64,000 nucleotides of DNA from Zopfochytrium polystomum (Eukaryota; Chytridiomycota; Chytridiomycetes; Chytridiales; Chytridiaceae): the NCBI GenBank assembly GCA_025765615.1, contig JAIVFJ010000099.1:173482-237481 (forward strand). Reading direction: 5' to 3'. Positions 25,075-36,178 of the stretch are shown here, piece after piece; position 1 is the stretch's first letter; the number at the start of each line of letters is the position of its first letter. The translations under genes were made by a program, and so were the position numbers. A model generated the notes under the pieces. It did not search any database and was not told where the DNA came from. It saw only the letters and a program-made list of their open reading frames with translations.

Positions 25075-28000
25075 TCATCCCCCGCGCTCGCCGATGCGGA
25101 TTTGTGCGTCGACATCCATCGGCTCCGCCCCGCCCCGCACCTGCACCTGCACCTGCGCAAGCTCAACGTCCTCCGCCGCCCGCCCCCGCCGCCTCTGCCA
25201 CGACCACCCTCCCGCCCGCCGCCGCCGACGCCGCCTGCTTCGAAAGCTCCACCGGCCGCCGCCGCCGCCAGCCGCCACCATCCACCCCCCTCCGCCGCCG
25301 CCGCCGCCGTCCCCGTCCATCCCCGCATCAACCAGTACCACCCCCGGCCCAACCTCCCTCGCCCGTCGCCGCCGCCGCACCGCGCCCGCGCACAGCGCCC
25401 ACGCCGCCCACGCGCACCCAAGCGCCGGACACACCACCAGCGTCGTCAGCTGCCACGCCAGCGACACCGCCCGCGGCTCCGACCCGCTGCCCGTCAGCTG
25501 CGGCCCGACCCCGAGCGACAGCAGCGGCACCGTCACCCCGAGGATCGTCACCGCGAGCGCTTCCGTCCGCAGCGCGCTCGGCGCCACCGCCGCTCCCCCC
25601 GCCGCTCCCGCCGCAAAGTGCTCGTCGTGGTCGTCGCCGTCCGCCGCAGCCGCAGCCGCCGGCACTGGTGCACGCCGCCGTCCCCCGTGCTCCCGTCCCG
25701 CGCCATCTCGGCCACCGCCGCCGCCATCCTCCCCACCCGCAACGCCTTCGCCGTCATCGTCGTCGTCGCTACTGTCCCAGCCATCCGCCCCGGACTCCTC
25801 CGCGGGAACCTCACGGTGCCGAAGCCGACGGCCGCTGGCGCCCACTCCGTCGCCGTCGCCGCCGTCGCCCGCCCAGCCGATCCCCACCCTCTCCCTCCCG
25901 CCGCCGCCGCCGCGGTCCCACGCGCTCTCAGCCGCCCCCATCGCCCAGCTCACGCACCACGCCACCGCCGGGCTCCACCCGACCGCCGCCGCCAGCCCCC
26001 ACAGGATCCGCACCTCGCGCCGGAACCCGCTGGGTAGGTTCCCGCGCGCCAGCAGCGACACGTACAGCCCGCCCGTCGCCACCGCGCCGCCCAGCGTCGC
26101 CGCCAGCCCCAGCCGCAGACTCAGGTCCTTGGTGTTGAGCGACTGCTGCGCCGTCGGCGTCGCCGCGAAGACGGGGAGGACCGTCGGCAACGGAAGCAGC
26201 CGGACGCGCGAGAGCAGGAGGAGCGCGGGCTCGATCAGGAATGTTGCAGTGGCGAGCGTCGCGACGACTGTCACGAACGCGCCAAAGAGGAGGAAAGAGA
26301 GGGCGGCGGTCCAGGGCACGTTCCAGTCGTACTGCGAGCAAATACCAAACAAAAAAAAAATCGCATTAAGTATGAGTATATGTACCCGATAGATTGCCGC
26401 GCAAAGTCAACCAGAGGAGAGCAAACAAGAGCAGGTCATTTACCATGAGCTCAAACGTCAAACTCTGGCTGGTTCCGCTGCCGGGTTTGTAAAAGCACCG
26501 CTGGTTGACAAGTGTCCCACCCTTCAGGCCTTCCGCGAGCTCCGATGCGCTGGCCCGCTCGGTGTCTATTTGAAAGACTTTGGCAAACACGTACGGCAGC
26601 TCCGCGACTTCCGGAACTCCTTGCCACCAGAACAAGAACGGCGAGAGAAGAGCGGGAAACACCGACAGGGAAACCGATGTGACAGAAAGGACCGGCGCTG
26701 GCGCCGAAGGCGCAATGAGGACGGTCGCTGTGGTGTTGAAACACGGCACGCAAGCGACTGTGCAGTACAGCGCCCCACCCTCCTGCACGTTCGATGAAGA
26801 TGGCGAGGACGTAGAAAGCGTGGTTGGTGATGGCTCTGAGCCGCAGCTGGGACCCCTGCATGCTGCCGGCACCCTGCCGAATGGGAAGGGGCAAGTGAAA
26901 TTGCCGTCGACCGTCACCACGCTCGTCCCGCCGCCGCTGCTGCTGTTGCCGCTGGTCCCGCCGCCGCCGTCGCCGGCGCTGCTGTTGCCCAAACAGTAGT
27001 AAGGAGACAGTGCCTGCGCCGCGTCGAGGTCCGCCGCGATATCCCCGCACGCTGGAAGCGGCGTTGGCAGGGCCGCCACGGGGAGGCACGAGGCGGCAGC
27101 CAATAATCCGCGAGCGACGGGATCGAATGCGCTGCGGTCGCCCCGGCCGGTATCCGCGTTCGCGTCCTGCTGCGGGCATGAGGTTCCGCAGCAGTATTGG
27201 GCTGTCGTTGTCGAAGAGCGGATCTGGCACAGCCCAGACTGAGAGGGGAGAAGTGAGTACTGGAGGTGCTGTGGCGGAATGAATGGTTTGTCGGGGCCTG
27301 CTTCAAACACACACCACACGCGCTCTCTCACCCTCCAGGTCTATACCTCTCTTGCTGTTCGCTTAGGCGCGGGATACTCAACTCACCTCCATTTCCCTGG
27401 CGACATCCAAGAACGGATCAACGTACTTGATATACATGAGAGCAACCCCGAGAGCACCGACGACCAGCCACATCCCGGCAAACACCACCACGCTCCGCCG
27501 CATGCGTTGCGGGTCCTGCTCCAGCCGAATCAACGCTTGGCGCGCACGGTGCTCGGTGCGACCCACCATCGCGGCAAACTGCAGCGGGCGGGACGGTCGT
27601 CGCTGCGCGCCATCGGGCGGAGCCACCTCGTCCACGCCGTCTTCCCCTTCCCCCACTTCGGCACCGTTGCGGCGATCGCGCCGATCGCTACCCACTTCGG
27701 CACCGGGTGCGGGATCGTCGCCTTGGGCTGCGGCAGTTGCTACTGTTGTGGAGGCTACCGCTCCTGCACCACTTCGCCGTCGATCTCGCCATGCATTTTG
27801 GCTGTCCACCCCGTCACCGCCGTTGGCATCGTCGCCAGCTCCCGCTCCCGCCCCTGCCAGCCCTTCCGCCTCGCTGTCATCGCTGTCGTCGCTGCCGACG
27901 CTGTTACCGTTGCCGTCATCCGACGATGGGGTGTGGCGGTGCGTGCGGGACAACCATTCCCGCGATCTGAAGCATTCGTGCGGCGGTGCGGACCCCTGGC

Positions 28001-28142
28001 TACTCCGCCGCCTCCCTCGCCGCCGTCGCGGCACTTCCCGCCGTGCCTCGGCCTGCTCCTGCTCGTGCTCCTGCTGCGGCTGCTGCAGCGGTGACGACGA
28101 CGACGACGGTGATGACGGCAGCCACCCAAAGAGAAAGGCCAT
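25075..28142 (-). CDS. multi-pass membrane protein with Cys-rich ectodomain (unknown family)
   Basis: Three phase-0 exons: 27387-28142, 26444-27238 and 25075-26331; about 935 aa. Exon 1 encodes a long acidic/Ser/Ala low-complexity cytoplasmic N-terminus ending in a first membrane span (SVVVFAGMWLVVGALGVALMY). Exon 2 encodes an ectodomain with many cysteines (YCCGTSCPQQD, ACVPCFN), Gly/Ser linkers and a hydrophobic segment near its end (LSVTSVSLSVFPALLSPFLF). Exon 3 starts YDWNVPWTAALSFLLFGAFV and has several more spans, then a long Asp/Gly-rich, low-complexity region and further spans near the C-terminus. No family is recognised; a transporter, channel or receptor cannot be distinguished. The coding DNA is extremely GC-rich. 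Confidence 0.6.
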
Positions 28143-28977
28143 CGAGGGGGCGTCTTAAAAGAACGAGTGATCCAGAAGTCGATCCGTCTTGCCGATGCTG
28201 TTGCTGCCTGGTGCTCTTGCTGCTGCTGCTGGTGCTGCTGTTGCCAGTGCAGACTAGTGCTGGATGCCTGTCGGGTGTGTCCGATCGATCTGGGCACGCG
28301 CCCCTATAACGTATGTGGCGGGGCTCTGATGAAGCTGGCCGGCCGTTCGAGTGTGGCGAGGTCTCCTGCTTTTCTTTTTTTTCGTCTCACCCGTTCAATC
28401 ACTGCCGGCCTCTGCATCCTTGCATGCATGCCAAGTACATGTAAAGGGCTATTTTTGGGAATCCCACGGTGTAAAAGAACATTTGGCAGGCCACCGCGCC
28501 AGCCCCGCCGCCTGGGAGATGTACCCGTCTCACCCGGGAAGGGCGCCCTGCCCGCAGTAGCTGGTTCTCATTCGTTGATTCATTCATTCATTCATTCATT
28601 CATTCAATAGATACCGTGTGCGAGTTGAGCGCAAACGATTCTGTGCCGCACCCCCCCTGGCCTTTTAAAACCTACTTCGCGAACCGACAGCAACGTCTTG
28701 CCCAGTTCGGGTTCTCAGCTCGCGCTGCCTAGCCCTGTGTGCTCGGATCGAAGGATGAAGTGGAAGTACGAAAGAGAACGGAAAGAGATTAAGGAGAGCG
28801 AGTGAGTGAGTCGGTGAATAAGTGCGTGTACCGTGTGTGGGTCCTAGTGCGGAGTGCGGGCAGTTTGTTTCGAAAAAATACTAGTTCGTCGAAATCAATG
28901 GGAAGTCTATTGTCCACAGAATTTTCGATCGTTGGAATACCACTGGAGGCAGCAGTGGCAGCGCGGCCGGAGCAGCA
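28143..28977. other. divergent intergenic region
   Basis: Lies between the starts of the membrane-protein gene (-) and the CHASE gene (+). It has a (TTCA)n tract at about 28575-28607. No gene is supported; it is presumably a shared promoter region. Confidence 0.5.
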
Positions 28978-30783
28978 ATGGAAAGCGAACGCGTCAATCC
29001 AACGGCGGCAAAGCGAGAGACTCCCGCGAAGGACGAGACGGGCACCGACGCACCGCCACACCACACCGCGACTGCTTCGACTCGCAAGTCCCGTCACAGC
29101 ATATCCGAGGGCATGAGGCGCGTCGCCGAAAATCCGCGCTTCCGGTGGCTGATGCGGCACCACGCGACGATTGGCGTCGTTCTCTCGCTCGTGATCTCGA
29201 TCCCGCTGGCGATCTACAAGTACAATATAGCTCAGGGAAACGAAAGAGATCTGTCCGCGCAAAGTTTCACGTCGTCCGCGGCTTCAATTGTCATAGCTTG
29301 TAAAGTGTGCAACTTACCTTTTGCTCGTGATCTCCACTCCTCCTTTACCCGCCCCGGTTGCTGCACCTTGTGGATTTTCCTCCCTGTCGAACTTATTTCT
29401 TCAATAACCACTCCACCGCCACGTGTCCTCTCACTAGTAGAGAAAGACTTCAAGTTTGCTGCTGTTGCACCTCTACTTCTCGCGGACTTTTCGATTGTTG
29501 CTCCGGGGCCTCTGAGCAGTCAGCAATTCCGTACCTTCACTGATTCATCGGGTTACTTTTCCACCATCGCGAGCGGCTTCAGTGTCGGAATGTACCAACA
29601 CGCAACGAGCGCTACAGTAGGATTCTGGAGGGAGTACATGTTTTCGCAGCTCGGCGGGAATTTCGGATCGAACTCGTCATTCAGTTTTTTGTTCGTACAA
29701 AAACTCCTCCCTGCAACTTCTTTTCTAACGCAAAGTCATTTTCCAGCGATAAGAATGGCACCGCGTCGTACCCGAACAACAACCGAGACGACTTCTTCTT
29801 CCTCCACCACATGGAAAAGGAGGACACGCCCACCGTCAAAACCAGCCTGGGCTACATCGCCGACTCTGATCCGGTGGTTCGGCGTCCACTCATCCAGCAA
29901 CTCCGCCTTACCGGCCAACCAACAATGACCGGGCGGATGACCCTCGTCACTTCCACCCTTCCAACAAGCGTCCTCATCGCCGCACCGATCTTCCGGGTTT
30001 CCAACGGATCGGCGTTCACAAACGTCCGCTCCGACGACATGGACGCGTTCGCCTGGGTCGGCGCCGACGTCGCGACAATGATGGGCTTGAGCCTACCTAG
30101 CCTCGAGTTGGATGAACTCATTCACGTCTTTGTGTTCGATGCCAGCGGTGAGTTTGCCGTGAGAGTCTTTTCGTCCACGTTCTCGTTGCGCCTTTGCTTC
30201 GAGTTCATATTGACGGAAATAAAGCCGAAAATCCGGAAGAGTCAATACTCGGGCACTTTTCCAACGGGGTCTGGCCTCAAGTCGATTGGCAGCTGTAATG
30301 TTACGTTTTTTTAAACTCTTTCCCTGACCATTGCTTTTCCCGTTCGTCTCACAAAGCCTTTAAATTTCTTGCGTGAAAAGTCCCTACTTCAATCTTACGG
30401 AAGTCGTGGTATCGGCCATGCCGCATGACTTTATCACCAAGTATGACGTAACGCTGTTAGATCGGTAAGAGAAGGGAAATTGATACTGCATCACACACAC
30501 ACACACACACACACATTCTCTATCTCTCTCTTTCTCTCTAGTGTTTCTCGCAAATACCGTAGCATACTTACTTATTTCACACTCGACCTCCTGCCCTTTT
30601 CTCCGCGCGTCCAGCACCTGGAGAATCGTAGCAATAGCAAAGGACGGCTACGTCCTTGGCGCTCAGACAAAGTTCCCGATCACAGTCCTTATCGTCGCAC
30701 TCATCGAGCCTGCGTTCTCTGTGATTTTCCACGTCTCCATTTTCATCGTCCACCGACTGTGGCCGCACGCGAAGGGCCACTGA
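28978..30783 (+). CDS. CHASE-domain membrane protein without an output domain
   Basis: Start ATG at 28978. The first exon gives a polar N-terminus and a membrane span (IGVVLSLVISIPLAIYKY). Later exons encode a CHASE-type extracellular sensor. SSQQFRTFTDSSGYFSTI and VGMYQHATSATVGFW are followed by the signature region TSLGYIADSDPVVRRPLIQQ, LTGQPTMTGRMTLVT and VLIAAPIFRVSNG, and later SPYFNLTEVVVSAMPHDFIT. A C-terminal span (TVLIVALIEPAFSVIFHVSI) precedes the stop at 30783. CHASE domains sense small extracellular ligands and normally sit on histidine kinases or nucleotide cyclases; none follows here before the stop or in the next 2 kb. At least three introns are present (about 29240-29440, 29690-29750, 30150-30215). 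Confidence 0.7.
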
Positions 30784-31291
30784 TTTAACCGATATTGGGG
30801 GGTGGGGGTATTATTTTATTTTGTGCCTTAATTTTCTTTGCTTTGTCAAATGAGAGTTCGGAATATGGGATCATAACGCCTGTTCATAGTGCCCTAATAA
30901 ATGCAGCTTGAGCGGGTTAGTCTGCTATGCGCTGTCGTATGGGCGCTCGCTGGGTCAAAGAACGCAGGTCCTTCAGACGGTGCAATGACCAGGACGACGC
31001 TGGCAGGCAGTCGTTTTTTCCCGGCACTGATGGTGGTCACGCTTTCACCTGTCGCAGCGTTCCACACGCGCCGCATCCCCGGACGCTTGCCAATCGGCGA
31101 CAACTCTGTTCGTCATTCCTTGTTCCCCACCGTATGCGCATTGGAAAGCCTGACTACCCCGCAAGAGTTTCCACCTCTCCGCTTCCAACAGCAGCAACGA
31201 CACCGGGACGCCGGTGGGAGAACTGCGACGACAAAGGAGTCGGTTCTGTGGAATGAGGCGATACCAAGCGGTTGGTCTCCTGTCCTCCACC

Positions 31292-31373
31292 GACAACGTG
31301 GCCGAGCGGTTAAGGCGACAGACTCGAAATCTGTTAGGGTTTCCCTGCGCAGGTTCAAGTCCTGCCGTTGTCG
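31292..31373 (+). tRNA. tRNA-Ser(CGA)
   Basis: 82 nt. Acceptor GACAACG pairs with CGTTGTC. The D arm has GGCCGAGCGGTTAAGGC. The anticodon stem CAGA/TCTG closes a CTCGAAA loop (anticodon CGA). A long variable arm follows, and the T arm is GCAGGTTCAAGTCCTGC. No intron. Confidence 0.95.
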
Positions 31374-32666
31374 AAGTTTCTGGTCAAACACGCTCTCGCC
31401 TTTGGAGTGAAGCTCCACCATTAGCGAACGAATGGTTCCTCTCACCGTACACACCTTTATAGCTGAAGGCCTTTACGTCGACATCATCTTTCCTGCAGCT
31501 CCAAAATCGATAGTCCGGACGCCTTGACATCGGTGCTCGGTCAACGAGCAAGGCGCGTTATTTTCTGCGATGTCGAGGTAAAAAAATGTGGGCAGTCGAT
31601 TAGCGGGACGCAGTTACTGGACGTCATCTAACGCCTTATTACCATCTTCTTTGTGTTCATCAAGGTATTCGGCCGTACGGTTCACACTTGCGAATAACAA
31701 GTGGAGCTCCCATCCTCTGCGGCTGCGTTGACCTCGGCGCCGTGCTGGACCCGAGCCACCACGTTGTTATGGTGTCACATTTGGGAAACTGCATCTTGCT
31801 GCTGTTTCGATGAAACACACCCCTCGCACATTCTCCACGTTTCTTTTTCTTACATGCAGGGTAATCGCCCCTCTCCGTCGTTGGGTGGCCTTTCCAAAAT
31901 TCGATAAGCTGGGCGACCCATAGTGTCGTCGATGATCCCTGACCAGCGTCATTGGACGGACGAGCGAGGAAAACGATTCAGCAGCGCTTCCGCCATATGA
32001 AGCCTCCGGGTGAATTTGGCCTGTACCACCAAACTACTTCCGTTTAGCGGCAAGAGACTGCCTTCACACCAAGAACGAGACACCGCCTCTTGTGCTCAGC
32101 ATGTTTTGAAGCGCGTTAAATCGCTGAGGAAGAGCTGCTGTGCGGATGCATGAGGTCAATAGCGGAGGTGTATCAAGTCGATTTGGTCTCGTGGTGGAGT
32201 GCGCGTATCGTTAAGAGTCCTGAGACAGAAAAGGATCCAAGAGGAGAACCATGGTCGTGCACGCAAGACGCTGCATTGCTTTGATTTATCCTGCTTTCCT
32301 TATGCACAGACCCTTAGAAGAATTTGCATAGGGAATAGCAGCTCCAAAATCGAGGAGAGCACCGACTCGCGCGTGAGTATTCTTTTATCACAGAAGGTGA
32401 AAACGGACAGAGACTAAGTCAGAACGTACTACAGAAGTGGGAGGTCAAAAGCAACAGATCTTCCTTCCATCCCAGACCAGATTGCAGATAGCTTTTGGCC
32501 CCAACGTTTGATTGATTCCGTGCAAGAAAATCTGGTCAACTTTGTTCAAATTGGACCCCAAGTTGCTGTGGCCTCAGGTGAGCCAAACCACTAACAGTGC
32601 ACCAGTCTCTGGCGAAAGGTAATCTGCCATCTTCATATACAAGCCCATTGTGCTAGTTGTTATCTG
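31374..32666. other. 1.3-kb spacer, no gene seen
   Basis: Mixed-composition DNA with only short ORFs. CpG density drops toward the right, marking the approach to the accessory region. Confidence 0.45.
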
Positions 32667-32738
32667 GCTGCATAGTGTAGGGGTTATCACATCAGATTCT
32701 GATTCTGGGGACCCCAGTTCGTTTCCGGGTGTGGCCTT
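32667..32738 (+). tRNA. tRNA-Gln(CTG), possibly decaying
   Basis: 72 nt. Acceptor GGCTGCA pairs with TGTGGCC (two wobbles). D-arm region TAGTGTAGGGGTTATCAC. Anticodon stem TCAGA/TCTGG closes loop TTCTGAT (anticodon CTG). T stem CCCAG/CCGGG has one A-C mismatch, which looks like a CpG-to-CpA change. It may be a functional gene or a young pseudogene. Confidence 0.65.
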
Positions 32739-33169
32739 GGTTGAATATTTGAAGCAATCTGCCAATGGTTTGTTGTACACCATTCCACCACCATGTATGG
32801 CTGTTGGCAGAAAATTGCACCATGATCTAAGAGATCTGTCCTTTATCCCATCTTTGCAGAAAATCTAACCCTTTCTGGTTGTCTCCCACCATCTCACTTC
32901 ACCTGTAGCAACTAGTTCTTCTTGCGAGAGGAAGGACTTTTTGGCTGTCGCATTCAAACGTTTGCTGAGACGCCTTGTTTGCCTGATGAGTGCCTCTGTG
33001 TGAGACATGTTTGAGTGAAAAGCGCATTGTGGTTAAGAAGCTTTCCTCCTCATGAACCGCCATGTTCCTAGCAGGTGGCTTATGATCATGCCACATTTCT
33101 GACGCAGTCTTGTCCTAAAATGAACCTGCAGAGCCACAGTTGTGTGCTGGTTACACAAACAGTGCTTGC

Positions 33170-33500
33170 AATCGTGGAGTGGTGGAGTTGCAGAGTTGTA
33201 ACAGAGTAGCTGACAAGCGGAGTGGAGCTGCAGAGTTGCAGGGTTGCAGAGTTGCGGCAGAGTAGCAGAGCTGCCAAGTTGTGGCCAAGTGGTGTAGCAG
33301 CAGAGAGGCAGAGTCCCAGAGTCAGGGGGTTGCACAGTTGCTGCAGAGCAGTGGAGTTGCAGAGTAGCAGAGAAAATCAGAGTTGCAGATTAGCAGTGCA
33401 GAGTGAATTTGCAGAGTTGGAGAGTCACAGAGTTGTGGAGACAGGGAGTTGCAGAGCTGCAGAGTAACAGAAGTGTAGAGTAACAGGGCTACAGAGTCAC
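33170..33500. repeat. degenerate GCAGAGTTG tandem repeat
   Basis: Roughly 330 bp made of short imperfect units around GCAGAGTTGCAGAGT with CAGAG spacing of 7-12 bp. No gene. It directly precedes the AT-rich element. Confidence 0.8.
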
Positions 33501-33605
33501 AGTGTGGAAGCCTGGTGAGACTGCCTACTCCTGGTGGACAAAGGGTGGGGTACTCCAGGACAATCGGTAAAGCCGAACACTACAAAATGCGCGGAAGCTT
33601 TATTT

Positions 33606-33666
33606 TAATAAGTGTCAAGAAAAAAAAATTTTAGAAATAATGTCCAAAAAGTAATGAAAATATAAT
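33606..33666 (+). repeat. left terminal inverted repeat
   Basis: Reads TAATAAGTGTCAAG, an A/T run, TTTTAGAAATAATGTCC and AAAAAGTAATGAAAATATAA. It is the inverse of 52434-52495. Confidence 0.85.
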
Positions 33667-33867
33667 ATATATAAAGATTTTTTTAAATAAATTTTGATAT
33701 TAAAGTTTTTATGGATTGTTTCACGAGAATTTAGAGTATTTTAATCATATTTCTGGTTATATTTTCTAATTTTTCTAATTATTTGACATTTTTTCAGCCC
33801 TAATCCTAATTTTTTGACTTCTTTTCTAATAATGTGACATAAATATGGTATATGATTTGAATAAAAA

Positions 33868-34015
33868 TGTGTAATATATATTTATCGACTGAAATGTATA
33901 TTACATTGGCAGCTAAAGTCTTTTTTTAACATTCCTAACCTAATTTATGGTCACAAAACATTTGATAAAGTGTGTAATATATATTTATCGACCGAAATGT
34001 ATATTGCATCGCCAC
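33868..34015. repeat. two direct copies of a GTGTAATATATATTTATCGAC unit
   Basis: Copies at about 33868-33912 and 33971-34013 share GTGTAATATATATTTATCGA, then C/T-GAAATGTATATT. Each contains TTTATCGAC, the same 9-mer that recurs near the right end of the element (51868-52385). Confidence 0.7.
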
Positions 34016-34180
34016 TAAAAACCTAATCTCAATATTATATCCTAATTTGTGTCACTTTTTCACTAGCTCTTTACATGAAACAAATTATATGTTTTTTTTC
34101 TAAAAAATTTTCATATATATTTTCTTCATAATTTATGATACATTTCATCAGCTTTTCTCTAATATTACCCTTGTTTCGCC

Positions 34181-34366
34181 GTCGAACAGACTTTTCGGAC
34201 AATTTCCTTTTTTGGAAATTACCCTAATCCTTATATGAACCTGTTGAACAGACTTCGCAACTTCTCATTTTGCGATTCAATGAATAAATTGTAATATATC
34301 AAAAATAATTTCAAAACATTTTAATATGTTATTTTTATTGTCCTCATTATTTATTCTTGAATGTGG
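34181..34366. repeat. element-end module, copy 1
   Basis: Shares with 35572-35730 a GTCGAACAGAC-TTTCGGAC start, a GTTGAACAGACTTC block and a long identical AT-rich end running to TTATTTATTCTTGAATG. Copy 1 has two small insertions relative to copy 2. It sits just inside the right arm of the 0.86-kb element. Confidence 0.75.
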
Positions 34367-34458
34367 TGTTTTCTTGACACTTATTAAAATAAAGCTTCCA
34401 CGCATTTTGTAGTGTTCAGCTTTAGCTCCACTACAAAAAGCGGAACCTTTCTGAAGCT

Positions 34459-35127
34459 TTATTTTAATTCCTCTATCGCATATCGCTGTACCATTTCAGG
34501 CACATTAAATCTCTTTTTGCAATATCCATAATATTCCTTTCCACAACAGATATATATTATTTTAATCTCATTTTCATTTACACTTTCATTTTCATAACTT
34601 TCTTTTAGTATTTCCATTAATGTCTTTTCTGCATTTGCTCTCTTTTTTCCAGCCATATCTGGATTGTATCTTATAAATATTACTGCTTTTTCTAATTTCT
34701 CTGCTATTTTTCTCATTCTTGTTGCTTCATCTATCACTTTACGTCCTTCATGTTGAAATTCATCCACTTCTACTATCACATAATGTCCACCATTTTTTGA
34801 TTTTATCAGGAAATCTGGTCTATATCTTATGTCATTTTTATATCCATTACATGTACAGTCTGTTTCATATGTTTTTGTTTCTGCATTGTAAGTATCTCTA
34901 TGTAGAACATAACCTGTAAAGTCTCCATTTCTGTCATATTCATAACACTCTTTTTTTCTCACTGTTTTGTCATGTATGTATTTATATTCTGCTGTTTGCA
35001 AAAGCTTCATTACTCTTAACTCCCTTAGTGATATATACCTTCGACAATCCTCACATGCTCCTAAGACTTTTTTCTCTTTATCCTTCCATCCACAATTTAT
35101 ACATATTGTTAACTCTATTTTCTCCAT
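34459..35127 (-). CDS. PD-(D/E)XK-like nuclease of virus type, 222 aa
   Basis: Intact ORF, start at 35127. The N-terminus has a Cys pattern (CINCGW, GACEDCRRYI; probable zinc ribbon). The core reads RYRPDFLI, HYVIVEVDEFQHEGR and AVIFIRYNPD. That P-D ... (E/V)-x-E-V-D-E-x-Q-H pattern is seen in nuclease-like proteins of large DNA viruses and related elements (Asp, Glu and the basic position of a PD-(D/E)XK fold). A second CC/C pair is near the C-terminus (YICCGKEYYGYCKKRF). It lies between the two copies of the element-end module, so it may be cargo of its own small element. Function as a DNA endonuclease is inferred. Confidence 0.65.
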   Translation of the reverse strand: MEKIELTICINCGWKDKEKKVLGACEDCRRYISLRELRVMKLLQTAEYKYIHDKTVRKKECYEYDRNGDFTGYVLHRDTYNAETKTYETDCTCNGYKNDIRYRPDFLIKSKNGGHYVIVEVDEFQHEGRKVIDEATRMRKIAEKLEKAVIFIRYNPDMAGKKRANAEKTLMEILKESYENESVNENEIKIIYICCGKEYYGYCKKRFNVPEMVQRYAIEELK

Positions 35128-35211
35128 TTATACTTCTGACTAACACTATATATTTTCTTCCTCTCCGCGCTCCCTATTTAAAGCTTATTTCATTGCAATT
35201 TTTGACCACAA

Positions 35212-35469
35212 ATGTTATCTGATGAACTTCTTCAAGTCATTGAGAATATGTCTCAGCGTGACCTCGTTCGACTTCATCTTCATGTTTCTTCTAAAATAGA
35301 TGATCTTAAGAAAAACAATTTAAGTGCTCTTCATTCCACTATTTATGCTGTTAAAAACTTGGAAAAGCTTAATGAACGTCAAAAGAAGTTCTATCAGCTT
35401 CATCCTCGCTCTTCTAAGAAACCATCTGAAACACCCTCTCATACTTTGTTAGATACATTTGTCAATTGA
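35212..35469 (+). CDS. small protein, family A, 85 aa
   Basis: Starts MLSDELLQVIENMSQRDLVR. It is similar along its length to the minus-strand protein at 49089-49337. Shared positions are D-[LF]-[VI]-R-L-[HY]-L, L-K-x(3)-N and H-x(3)-YA-[VI]-K, then a basic, Gln/Ser-rich tail and a hydrophobic D-end. Mostly helical. It is divergently oriented from the nuclease gene, 84 bp apart. Two diverged copies kept open in one element suggest a real gene. Function is unknown. Confidence 0.6.
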   Translation: MLSDELLQVIENMSQRDLVRLHLHVSSKIDDLKKNNLSALHSTIYAVKNLEKLNERQKKFYQLHPRSSKKPSETPSHTLLDTFVN

Positions 35470-35571
35470 TTTATACCTATCCCGCGCAAAGATAATATAT
35501 GAAAACTTTTTTGAAAAATTTTGATATATTATTTCACACAATCATTTTTATTAGTGTTTCTTGGGAAACTG

Positions 35572-35730
35572 GTCGAACAGACGTTTCGGACTATTTCCTT
35601 TTTTTACCCTGAATCTAAATCTAACATTTTGCTGACAGTTGAACAGACTTCTCAACTGTAATATATCAAAAATAATTTCAAAACATTTTAATTTGTTATT
35701 TTTATTGTCCTCATTATTTATTCTTGAATG
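35572..35730. repeat. element-end module, copy 2
   Basis: Counterpart of 34181-34366; the two are nearly identical over the last 90 bp. It follows the 85-aa gene and suggests that the nuclease plus small-protein unit (about 34.44-35.73 kb) was captured as a block. Confidence 0.75.
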
Positions 35731-36132
35731 CCTTGTGGTTAAATGTTTACAAAAAAAACTCTTCTTTGTGATATATTTATGACCATGTATTAGATTGTAT
35801 AAGACTTGTATAAGTTCTTATCGACTCATTGTATAAGTTCTTTTTTCTCTCACTTTCTAAGTTGAAGAAATCTAACTCTTTTGCAACCTTATTTATGGTC
35901 TTCTTTATTTATTTTATTATAATGCATAACTTCATCGTCTCTATGTATAGAAAAAAATCAAAAGTTCAATTTATCATTTTTATTTACTTTTGATTTTTAA
36001 AAAAAAAAAAGTAATAATTACAATACTGACAAGCATCAGTTTACAACAAAACATCGTACAAAGTCGAAACAATTGTACATTAGAATTTCTTAAACCATGT
36101 TGTCGACAGGTTTTCAATAAAACATCTCTATG

Positions 36133-36175
36133 AAAAACTTATACAAACTTATACAAACTTATACAAACTTATACA
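36133..36175. repeat. four tandem ACTTATACAA units
   Basis: A 10-bp unit repeated about four times. The complementary motif TGTATAAG(TT) occurs three times at 35795-35850, so transcripts across 35.8-36.2 kb could form stems. A single TTATCGACTCA lies at 35819. Confidence 0.8.
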
Positions 36176-36178
36176 TCA

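Larger units (their letters stand above)
33568..34426. mobile_element. 0.86-kb short element with 56-bp inverted ends
   Basis: The left arm 33568-33623 and right arm 34371-34426 are inverted copies matching at 54 of 56 positions (both start TAAAGC.GAACACTAC when read inward). The inner part of the arm overlaps the terminal repeat shared with 52434-52495. The interior is AT-rich and non-coding. It looks like a non-autonomous, MITE-like derivative of the larger element. A partial direct copy of the arm (CACTACAAAA ... GAAGCTTTATTTTAAT) follows at 34431-34470. Confidence 0.7.

Noticed and set aside
30901..31410. 169-aa + strand ORF
   Set aside because: Runs through the tRNA-Ser gene, no domain, no splice support; chance open frame.
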